Source: Myrica gale (taxonomy: Eukaryota > Streptophyta > Magnoliopsida > Fagales > Myricaceae). Taken from it: a DNA stretch of 64,000 bases. The notes under the pieces are model-generated. The model searched no databases. It was not told where the DNA came from and was given only the letters and a program-made list of their open reading frames with translations. Below, in pieces: positions 32,969 through 42,543 of this stretch (position 1 is the stretch's first letter; each line of letters opens with the position of its first letter). Position numbers and translations under genes: made by a program. The DNA lies in the NCBI GenBank assembly GCA_963930655.1, contig OZ005607.1, forward strand, positions 17,868,374 to 17,932,373, in the 5' to 3' direction.

Positions 32969-35836
32969 CTACTATTTTGCCCATATACAAAAATTGCAAA
33001 ATCTCAAATTCCCCTCGAAGGTTAGAATTCTCAACGTTTTTATATTTGATTATTGTTGTCTAATTAAAATATTAGAGCTCTGTGTTTATATGATAAACAA
33101 AATAAAAAATTTTGTCTGTTGTGATTTTTGTCTATGTTAATTTGGTTAGATATTAAAATTGCTTTGTCAATAATTTATGTGTCATATTGCTTACTTTTAT
33201 GTTCCCAATTTAGGTTGCACATATGGGTAGACATAAAATATTGATTTCTTTTTCAAGAGAAAAGAAATTGATACTTCACAATCTGAAGAAGTAGAAATTG
33301 CCCAATGTTCTCCTAAAGTACCTAGAGTTGAAGTTGAACTTGAAGAAAATATTACATCTAGAACTCGACCTGAAGAAAGTGATACACTTAGAGCTCGATA
33401 TGAAGAAGTTGATTTATCTAATTTAGAACGTGACCCTGGTTTACGCTCTCAAATATGGGATTATCCAATCAAACAACGTGATGAAATAAGGAGGGTATAC
33501 ATCAAAGCCGGTCTATATCAATACCTTATGGAAAAATATCCGTTTTCTGGAAAAACTGATCATCCTCGTAGATTTCAATCAGAATGGTTCAAGTTATTTC
33601 CTGACTGGTTAGAGTATTCTCGAGCAAAAGATGCTACCTATTGTCTTCCATGCTATCTTTTCAATAATAAATCTCTTGGACGTCCTGGTTCAAGTGCATT
33701 TATGGTAGAAGGTTTTAGAAATTAGAAGAAGGTCAATAGTGGAAAAGATTGTGCTTTTTTGGCTCATGTAGGAAGAGATTTTTCTTCACCGCATAATGTT
33801 TCTATCAAAGCATATAAAGACTTGATGAACCAGTCGAATCATATTGATAAAGTTATCCACCGACAAACTACACAGCAAGTCTTGAACAATCGACTTCGGC
33901 TTAAGGCCTCGATAGATTCTATTCGATGGCTAACATTTCAGGCATGTGCTTTCAGAGGACATGATGAAAGTATGACCTCTAAAAATTGAGGTAATTTTAT
34001 TGAGATGATAAAACTTTTGGCCTCATATAATGAAGATGTTGGTGAAGTTGTTTTGGAGAATGCTCCACAGAATGCTAAGTATACATCATCAACAATTCAG
34101 AAAGAGATTTTGCATATTTTTGCAAGAAATGTACGAAATGCAATTCGCGATGAAATTGGAGATGCAAAGTTTTGTATACTTGTTGATGAAGCTCGAGACG
34201 AGTCCAAACGAGAGCAAATGACTATTGTTTTGAGATTTATTAACAAAGAAGGATTTATAAGGGAGCGCTTTATGGACATCGTGCATGTAAAGGATACTCC
34301 TGCCTCAACTCTTAAGAATGAGATATCTAGTTTTCTATCTTATCACAACCTCAACATTCAGAATATCGAGGCCAAGGATATGATGGCGCGAGTAATATGC
34401 GAGGTGAGTGGAATGGTTTACAAGCTTTATTTCTTCAAGATTGTCCATATGCATATTATGTACACTGTTTGGCACATAGGCTCCAACTAGCTCTGATTGC
34501 AGTGTCAAGAGAAGTTATTGTTGTTCATCAATTTTTCTCGAAGTTAAGCTTCATTGTTAATAGTATTGGAGCTTCTTGCAAACGTAATGATGAGTTACAG
34601 GCTGCTCAGGCAATTGAAATTATAAATTTGATTGTTATGGATGAACTTAAGACTGGTACTGGGCTTAATCAAATTGGAACACTACAACGAGCTGGAGATA
34701 GTCGATGGGGGTCTCATTTTCACTCAGTTTGTAGTATAATAAGATTATTTGGTCTAGCTTGTTCAGTCTTACAAACCATTGTTGACGAAGGAACATCTTA
34801 TGCTCAATGTGGAGATGCTTCTGCGGCTTATGATGCATTAACATCCTTTGAGTTTGTATTCATCTTGCACTTGATTAAGGAAATTATGGGGATCACTGAT
34901 ATTCTTTGTCAATCATTGCAACAAAAATCTCAAGACATTTTGAATGCTATGAATCATGTATCAAGCACAAAAGTACTTATTCAGAAACTAAGAGATAACG
35001 GTTGGGATGCATTACTTGAGAATGTGTCATTGTTTTGTAAATAACATGATATTGAAATTCCAGATATGAGTGCTCGTTTTACTGCAAGTCGTAGTAAGCG
35101 TCATCAACAAGAGAAAGTCACAGTGGAGCATCATTTTCGAATAAATATATTTACTGCTACTATAGATTCTCAATTGCAAGAGTTGAATAACAAGTTCAAT
35201 GAGAAGGCAATGGAGCTTCTTACTCTCAGTGCTTCTTTGGATTCTAGAAATAATTATCAATCATTTGATATTGACAAAATATGCAGTCTTGATGCGAAAT
35301 TTTATCCTGAAGATTTTAATGAGCAGGAAAGAACTCTTTTGAGATCTCAGTTGCAACACTTCGAGTACGAGGCTCATCATCATTCAGAATTACAGAATTT
35401 GTCTACCATTTCTGATTTGTGTCAAGCATTGGTAAAAACTGGGAAATCAGAAGTTTATTATTTAGTTGACAGATTGATTCGACTTGTTTTAACTCTTCTA
35501 GTTTCAACTGCAACTACCGAACGAGCTTTTTCAGCTACGAAAATTGTCAAGACAAGACTTCGAAATAAGATGGAAGATGACTTTCTTGCAGATTATCTTG
35601 TTGTTTACATTGAGAAAGAAATTGCAGAAGGTTTTAGTACTGATGTGTGAATGGATGACTTTTATTCGTTGAAGGAACGTCGGGTTCAGTTAGCATAGTC
35701 GATGAAATTTTGACTTTTATTTTGATTATAATGAAAATTTGAATATTTTTTTATTATTAAGTTTTTAGGAATTTTTTAATTTCAAGAAAAAATTATATTT
35801 GGCCCCCCCGAAGGACAAATCCTGGCTTCGTCCCTG
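32478..35836 (+). mobile_element. Full-length hAT transposon inserted in the LINE
   Basis: The element begins TAGAGACGAAGC and ends GCTTCGTCCCTG, a 12-bp inverted terminal repeat. It is flanked by the 8-bp duplication TCCCCATG (32470-32477 and 35837-35844), diagnostic of hAT. Removing 32478-35836 and one duplication restores continuous LINE sequence. Length is 3359 bp. It carries a broken transposase gene. A run of 25 G (32493-32517) lies just inside the left end and a (TC)n run near 32931-32960. Confidence 0.93.
33255..35700 (+). pseudogene. hAT transposase, TTF-type zinc finger/DUF4371 class
   Basis: The sequence starts near EIDTSQSEEVEIAQ, then DPGLRSQIWDYPIKQRDEIR and the TTF-type zinc finger with DATYCLPCYLFNN (33528-33725). 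DUF4371-like sequence follows (33759-34380: CILVDEARDESKREQMTIVL), then YYVHCLAHRLQLALIAVSRE (34450-34500), and the hAT C-terminal dimerisation region (35460-35650: LVSTATTERAFSATKIVKTR). The frame is interrupted at five or so places: in-frame stops at 33723, 33987 and 35042, a shift near 34370, and an early stop near 35648. The ends are well kept, so the element is dead but might be mobilised by a related transposase. Confidence 0.88.
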
Positions 35837-36625
35837 TCCCCATGGGCTGTTCAGATTGACATGCTCTGTTTGGACTCTACTGCAACACTGATTTCGACAG
35901 TGCTTCATGCCGATTCCATCTTGCATATGCATAAGGCTAATTTGAAGGCCTTTGCTCTCAATGCGGATGTAGTTTTGGACAGCTTGTGGTTTTTACGTAA
36001 CAAGATTACACATGAGGGGGCACGAGTGGATCTTTCAGTGTTAATTGCTAATATTAAGAGAAGGTACGCTGAACACTCTTATGCTTGGACAGTAGTGGAC
36101 CAGGGCTCTGGTTTGCAGTGGGTCCCCCCCGGGGTTGGGTTTTTGAAATTAAATTCGGATGTTGCTATCCGTCCCAATGGATCATACATAGCTATCTCTG
36201 TTTGAGATTCTTCTAGTTCCCTTTGTATGACATACATGGAACGCTTAGTTGCTATGGATCCACTAGTTGGAGAGGCTAGTGCTTTGGCTGAGGCGGTGGC
36301 TTTGGCTAGGAGGAAGAAGTGGCTACGTGTTGAGCTGGAAACTGATTCGCTGGCTCTTTGCAAAGAGATCCTTAGTGTCGATCAGCCGTCCTAGGCGATT
36401 GCTTCCCTTGTTGAGTTCATTCAGTTGGGGTTGAGGGAGTTCAAGGAGTAGAAAATTGCATGGGTTTCTCGCAATTGTAATCAGCTTGCTCACCGCCTAG
36501 CTAGGTGGGCTGCCCACTCTAATTCTGTTGGTTTTTTCTCGGCTTGGACATTCCGAGCATATCCGGTTTTGTGATATGCATGCTATCTTTTGATTTTGTT
36601 ATTTGATGAGTTTTCTTAGCAAAAA

Positions 36626-37500
36626 AAAAAAGACTGGATTGTATTTATTCTTTTATTTTCTGCTTCTTCTTCTTTTTCACGGTTGTGTATTTATATATCC
36701 TGTAGTTTCAGATCAAAGTTTAAGTCGCAAGATAAAAATTGTGATGGTAAGTGAGTGATAGGCTTTTGGGAAACAAAGGTATTCTAAACAATTATCTGCT
36801 CGTCCCGATACTATATGACTAATGTTCTGATATAAAAAGGAAAAAAACTTTTGATTCTAAAACTTTAGTTATGTGTTCTGATGTTGCTCTTACATTTTAT
36901 AATGTAAAGTAGTACACGAAGGTAATATCCTCTCCGTTTCTCCCGTCTACCACGCCAAAGACCCAAACGACTGGGTGTACAAATTTCTTGGCCACAGTAA
37001 ATCATTTTGAGTGTCAACATGACAGCCATCACCGAAAATCCTGTCTTGTCTCGGGTCTTGTATATTGTCACTCCTACGTACGAATCCCTTGATAAATTTT
37101 CTCTATTTTGTCCTAAGTGCCGAGACATGCATGTCCATCGTAGATGTCTTGTTTGGATAACGAAAGAGAGAATATATAGCTAAGGAAACTTCATTTGCGC
37201 CATTATGGCTGACTGAAGCACTACTCTTGTGAAGTCTTGACAAATTTCTTTAGCTTCAGCGCTTACTTGGAGTCAACGCCAGTAAGAGTTGAGCTACCGA
37301 TCGATTACGATCATCAATAAATTTCTTTCACGATTCAGCAAAAAGTTATTGATATCCATTTTTTCCTAATATATTTCTCGATGGACAATGATATCATTCA
37401 TCTTCGTTTGTGCAGCCAATCAATTAAACTACTTTCTTTTATTAAGCGAAACAAAAAAAAAAACTACTTTCTTGCAATAATTGTCCCGTTGGTTTTCCTC
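36626..37500. other. Intergenic, with RLP upstream-region relics
   Basis: No gene is seen. 36935-36955 (CCCGTCTACCACGCCAAAG) matches 44876-44895 upstream of copy B, and 37189-37215 (TTTGCGCCATTATGGCTGAC) matches about 27147 upstream of copy A. These are probably promoter remains of the lost third RLP copy, which would place its body to the left, where the scrap at 29550-30086 is. Confidence 0.45.
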
Positions 37501-37559
37501 CCGCTCGTCTGTCACTTTTTGCTGTGGACTTCATGTTCTATTTGTGCGGATGTGGACAA

Positions 37560-37830
37560 TCTCTCATGGAATTAGTAGCTAGGTGCTTGACTTACCTACT
37601 TCAGCGATCGGAACTGTCATTTTTAGTCGAGATATCTTCTGGGCTTTTGACCCACTTAAAATTTACTGGCTTTTTGGCCCGTTTAGATGAAGCCTTTATA
37701 GCTAATTGGAACGTTACCTTCCAGCCAATAGATGCGTAGTTCTTTGGACTTTAAATGGTACTGTAATAGACTTTATGCTCCTATTACTTGTATCCAGCTT
37801 CGGAAGGTCGTTTCTATTTTCCGTAGTGAA
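37560..37830 (+). mobile_element. Decayed copy of the ~1-kb non-LTR retroelement
   Basis: The stretch GGCTTTTTGGCCCGTTTAGA and following sequence (AGCCTTTATAGCTA, CCAATAGATG, ATCCAGCTTCGGAAGG) matches 39180-39340 in the better copy, with many differences. No ends could be defined. Confidence 0.5.
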
Positions 37831-38406
37831 TAGATCACCCTTGGAGTCTATTGAGAGTAATACCAGCTCTCCCACCGGTCCTGATATTCATCTAGCCATT
37901 GTGGAAATCACCGTTAGTTTAGGAAATTCGAATATTTTGTATATTTTTCCTTTCAGTCAAAGTCCTGTTATTGTGCAGAGGAAACTTTCCTTCATACGTG
38001 TAGCTCATTGCTGTCCACAATTGAAGGCCTGCCATTATTGTCAAAATCAACTTCTGTCCGAGGGCCGATAAGCGGCCTTGATCTGATGCATGACTTGCGG
38101 GAGCTGAGGGGGCTTGATCTTGAGGAATCCCCGGAGGATACTCCAACAAGCTAATTGTTTATTATTGTGTGTTCACAAATATACGATTTACTAGGTCTTA
38201 GCTAAGTCGTCTCCCAATTTGTCTCACAATTCACACCTCCCATCAACTTTTCCACCAGTGTCTCTGCACCGGCCCTCTTGGCAATGCAAGTCGTCAGTCT
38301 ATGTAAACACTAATCTTCTTCTTTTGCCCGTCTACCACGCTAAGCGTTCCAATCACAAATCAGCCTCAACCAAAATCGCTTTTTTGTACCTGCAATCAAT
38401 TACCGC

Positions 38407-39390
38407 GCTTGCTCCACTAGTGAGAGCAAGCGTCTGCTAGAGATTTTTTCATTTTGTGTGCCTGACCTCTCCCCCATTTGTGATCTCCGGCGACTGGAGG
38501 AGCACTTGCCCTCCCGTTTATTCCTTTCCCCTCCCTCTCTCCCCTCTCTGTTTGCCCCTTGACCTTTCGTTCTCCTCCCTCCATTACCGCCTCTGGCACC
38601 CTCATTTTGGCTTTCCTCATGCTTAGATCTAGGCGGCTTAGAGGCTTCTTAGTGGCCACGCTCATCTCGACAGTGCTCCTCCTCTCCCGGCCCTCCTCTG
38701 TCCATTCTCCTGGAGCTGGTGTGCCGGCGTGTGCTGTTCCACGCACTCCCTTGCGGGTGCGTGGATCTCACGCGCCCGCCCTTCTTTTGCCTTGTTTGAG
38801 TTGTTTGTGGTGGCTTTTTTCACCCATGTGTTTTGGTTGGTCTGTGCTTGGGCCAGAGGCTCTTTTTTGTGTGTTTTGTTATTGTCTTGTTGTATCAAAT
38901 AATTTTATTTCACTGGTTTTTGTTGGGAAGGATCTCATGGTTGTTTTGTTGGTGAGACGTGTTCCTATAGTTGTGAACTTGTTGGTCTTCTTCATTACTG
39001 CTCGCTCTATTTTGCCATGCTTGGTAAGCGGTTTATGGTTCTTCTCATTGTCATCCCTTTTGGTTGTGTTGGTTTGGATGGGTTTTCAGGGAAGTGGAAG
39101 TGCGGTGTTTGCTCACCCTTTCCTCTGGTGGTGGATTCCTCCTCTTGTGTCGGAGCTTGCTTCAGGTTCTTTGACCCGTGTCAACCTTATGGGCCTTTTG
39201 GCCCACTTGTATGCAGCCTTTATGGCTACTAGGACTCAGGCCTTTGTGGCCAGTAGATGTATGGCCCTTCGGGACCTTAAGATTGCTGTTATGGACTATC
39301 TGCCCCTGTCATTGTACCCAGCCTTGAAGGCGATACCACTCGTGTAATTTCTTCTGGTTAAATGAATTTTCACGTTTACTTAGAAAAAAA
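38407..39390 (+). mobile_element. ~1-kb non-autonomous non-LTR retroelement, copy 1
   Basis: The 984-bp unit ends in CACGTTTACTTAGAAAAAAA and is flanked by a 13-bp target duplication AATCAATTACCGC (38394-38406 and 39391-39403), the signature of LINE-type target-primed insertion. The 5' part is C/T-rich and the 3' part G/T-rich. Frames inside show no protein family, and no RNA polymerase III boxes are evident. It therefore behaves like a LINE-mobilised, non-coding element longer than a normal SINE. A second copy is at 39534-42048. Confidence 0.8.
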
Positions 39391-39650
39391 AATCAATTAC
39401 CGCAGTTGAGTGTCGTAGATACTATACATGCATCTTGGTGGGTAGTACAGGGATCCTACGTACTATTGTCCCTTCCACTCAGATGATGTTCCAAATTTCA
39501 AATCATATACCGCTTGATGATCTTTGAACTAGATCTCGCCTGACCCAAACCAAAAAACTCCCACAACTGCGACCCTCTCCTCTCCTCTTTGCAACCTACA
39601 CATGAACAACCCCTCCCCTTTTTTTTTCCTGCTTCGGAGCTCCTCCCCTC

Positions 39651-41107
39651 CAGTGGCGTATCTAGGATATAAAATGAGTGGGGTCGAATTTCTAAGGGAA
39701 AATGACCAAAAAAAATTCCACATAATGGAAAAGTGTCTTAAAATTACAATATCGCAAATTAAGAACTAAAAACATTAAAAATAATAAAATACACTTACTG
39801 TATTATTTCCTAATACTGAGAGATGGTAATTGGATGCTACGGAAATTTGACCTTTGAGGCCTCATCATACCCTTGACCTCTCAATCTGGATATTGATAAC
39901 TCGTGTCTTACAAACAATTTATCTATAACAGTTTTTAAAGATTGGTAGCATGAGTCAGTAACATGTTCCACACCAAGAAATCGTTCAATCATCTATCCAC
40001 TTTTGTTCACATACCTCAAAACCATTGTCATGTGCTCCTAACCATAAGACAAAAAAATTCATCCCCAATGTCTTTAATGATAGCAAGTGTGGTCTGTGCT
40101 GCACAAGCACTCACCACAAACATATCTCCACCGGATTGTGTTCCTTTAGGTCGTCTAAATAGATAACACCAAAAATAATAAACTGCATCCTCTGATGCAC
40201 TATATTCAAATTCTTCCCACATTTCTTCTTGGGAAAAACATAGCCACGAGGTTGAAAAACACGTTTGACCAAGTACTCCCTACGGACTTGATCCTGAATC
40301 CTAGCATAATACAAGTCAACAGATTTACGCAACCCTAGGTCAGAAATAATATCATCTAAACTCAACAAAGGACGAGGTCTTTTCGAACTAGAATCTTCAT
40401 TAGAAGTAGTAGCCACAATATGAGTATTAGACGACTTCATGCTTCGTGGCTTTTTTTTTTTATAAAAAATCTATCAATTATCTAAAAAGAACAAAACAAA
40501 ACACTTTAACATGTCCATCAGCATATGAGGAAGACAATTCTTAACACCCATCAATAATTATAAAGTTTGATGCCTATATGAAAATAAAGAATCTTCTTCT
40601 GTAAAAATGTATTGGTGCACTCAGCTATTTCTCGTTAAAAAATAACCTCAGCAATAAATTATATTAATAAAAAATAATATTTTTATGCTTTCCTTTTTAA
40701 TTGGCAAATGATAAATTAGTGAGGACCTACATAATTTATCTATTAGTGCAGTTAAAGTGATAATGGACCAGTGAGAGGGACTGCTAAGGCGTGAGGGCTG
40801 AGGGAGACACGGAGAGATCGCAGAGTGAGAGAGAGGTGTGAGTAATTTTTTCTAAAAAATCAGAGGGTAAAGCGGCGTCATTCACCCTCTGATTTTAAAA
40901 AAAAATTAAGCATGTAGGCCACACCTACTGGGCCAGTGGGTTCGCCCCCCTGGCCCAGTCCCGCCCCCACTGACCCTGGAAGTAGGCCTGAGCGGCTGGG
41001 CCAGTGGGGGCGGGCCTGCTTCTTAATAACCAAAAAAAAAATTATAAAATTTTTTGGAGCCAGTGGGGGCGGCCGCCCCCGCCCGCACCCCCTTGGATCC
41101 GCCCATG
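39651..41107. mobile_element. hAT element nested in the retroelement (1457 bp)
   Basis: It begins CAGTGGCGTATCTAGGAT and ends TTGGATCCGCCCATG, flanked by the 8-bp duplication CTCCCCTC (39643-39650 and 41108-41115). Its ends match those of the elements at 27364 and 22718. The interior holds a minus-strand scrap of TTF-type hAT protein. It is an internally deleted, non-autonomous derivative. Confidence 0.85.
40028..40440 (-). pseudogene. hAT TTF-type protein scrap
   Basis: The minus strand reads LLSLDDIISDLGLRKSVDLY then RIQDQVRREYLVKRVFQPRG YVFPKKKCGK, the region just before the TTF zinc finger of plant hAT proteins. In another frame it reads EEFEYSASEDAVYYFWCYLF, the finger itself. The catalytic part is missing. 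It supports the hAT assignment of the element. Confidence 0.7.
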
Positions 41108-42169
41108 CTCCCCTCCCTCTCCTCTCCTCCGGCTGGCCTGCTAGTCACCGGAGTTCCTCTTTTTCTTTCTTTTTCGGCCTTCTTTTGGGTTGTTTTGGAG
41201 GTTAGATCCCAGCCTCTCCGGTGGTCTCTAGTATGCACGACCCCCTTGGTGGGCTTCGACTCCTCCCGACTTTCATTTCTGGCCCAGAGCGGTGGTCGTC
41301 GGTCAGCACGTGAGCTCTCATGCGCCCACGTGGATCTCACGCTAGTCGACCTTTTATGCCTTCCCGCTTGTTATTTTGTGCAATTCTTGGAGGCTTCGCC
41401 CTGTCCAGCCGTGCTTCACCCCGTCTGGCGGTCCCGGTGCTCTCTTTCCGGCCTCTCTTTGCTGGCGTCTTGCGGTCACGCGTGGCTTTGGCCGCGTGTT
41501 CTGTTGTGGTGTTCGATGTTTTTGGTTGTGAGGTCACTTTGCTGCCACTGCTACCTTCCTTCGTGTCGTTGCCTGTTCCGACCATTTTTCCCATGTGGCT
41601 CTCTATGTTACTGTTGTTTTGTGCCTGCAGGTGCCGCTTCTCTTCCTCTCCCGTTTGCTGCCAGTCTTTGTCTGAAGATCGCCCTGAAGGAGTTGAATCG
41701 TTGCCAGGATGGCCCCTCCTCCAGTGGAAGTTGCCATCACCTTGCGTGGTGGTTTTGTTGTGTCTTGGTCCTTATGACCGATTTGCGTTTGTTTTGTGCT
41801 CTGGCTCTTGTGGCCAGTTTGTATTGTGTGCTGGTGGTTGGTGTGCTGGTCCGTGTGGCTAGTGTGTGGTTCTGGTTGTTTCTCGGCCTTTGTGGTCGCT
41901 GGTGGTTCCGGCTTGTGTGTCTGGCTATTGTAGGGCCTTTGGGTCCGTTTAGGTTTTTCACTGGCCTTTTGGTCGCTTTTTGGTCTTGTACTGGCGCGCG
42001 CGGTTCTCTTCCGGTTTTTAATAAATTATCTTTGCCTAGAAAAAAAAAGATTATCTTTGAACTAGAATTGTCCGTAATCAAAGTAGAGATGGTTAATGCG
42101 CTGCTCCCCTTCTTATGTAAATGTATTTCGAATTCTCTGGTCTTTAATTGACAAGTTCATATATACCAC

Positions 42170-42540
42170 TGCTTGTACTCGTAAACAAAATTTCGATCCC
42201 AGGGCGCAAAAAGTTTCAGAAACTTCCAAACAAAAACTTGATTGTTGATCTAATATAAAAATGGTCTAATTACACAGCTAGATCCAACACAAAAACAATG
42301 AGCAAGACAATATGGAATTAATCCGGCATCCGGTACTGAAAAATATAAATTATAGAACACCCACTAGAGAGACACAAAAAGAGTTTGACCAAACTTGAGT
42401 CGGGGGAGAGAAGAAATTAACGGATAAGGCTCTAAGATAGAAGCCCCGACATCCCATGAGAGAAAGTAAAAGATCTAAACTGATTAAAAAAAAAACACTC
42501 GGGAGACATAATTTGTGATTTCTAGAAGAAGAAGATCCTA
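42170..42540. other. Spacer 3' of RLP copy B
   Basis: No gene is seen. It probably includes the 3' untranslated region of the minus-strand gene that ends at 42544. Confidence 0.45.
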
Positions 42541-42543
42541 AAC

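Larger units (their letters stand above)
30086..36625 (+). mobile_element. L1-type LINE, 5'-truncated, split by a hAT element
   Basis: The ORF2 domains appear in order. First is the linker before RT (about 30090-30470). RT follows (30702-31541), with RPINLCNLAYKVILKLLAGR, a RGLRQGDLLSPFLFILGVEV block and the catalytic FADD. Next comes the RT thumb (31563-31890: AGRTVLIKAVTTAMPLYCMS), then the zinc-binding zf-RVT (about 32390: CPLCGHMPEDVIHYLC), and after the hAT insertion the RNase H-like domain (35861-36570), with an A tail at about 36620. The endonuclease is missing. The frame is interrupted by an in-frame TAA at 31539-31541, a shift near 31890 and further stops in the RNase H part, so it is inactive. 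Confidence 0.9.
39534..42048 (+). mobile_element. ~1-kb non-autonomous non-LTR retroelement, copy 2, split by a hAT element
   Basis: The outer ends carry a target duplication of about 18 bp with one mismatch, GATGATCTTTGAACTAGA (39516-39533) and GATTATCTTTGAACTAGA (42049-42066). The 3' end is TATCTTTGCCTAGAAAAAAAA, like copy 1. Excluding the nested hAT element (39651-41107) and its duplication, the unit is about 1.05 kb and shares the composition pattern and blocks such as CACGTGGATCTCACGC with copy 1. No protein family was recognised in the long frames. Confidence 0.78.

Noticed and set aside
32757-33140. 127-codon frame in the hAT left part
   Set aside because: It is produced by a TC microsatellite and AT-rich leader upstream of the transposase.
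38559-39347. 262-codon frame as a gene
   Set aside because: It lies inside a poly-A-ended retroelement with target duplications, shows no family motif, and its composition follows the C/T- and G/T-rich element.
41054-42151. 365-codon frame as a gene
   Set aside because: It begins inside a hAT element, crosses its boundary and runs past the A tail of a retroelement, so it cannot be one gene.
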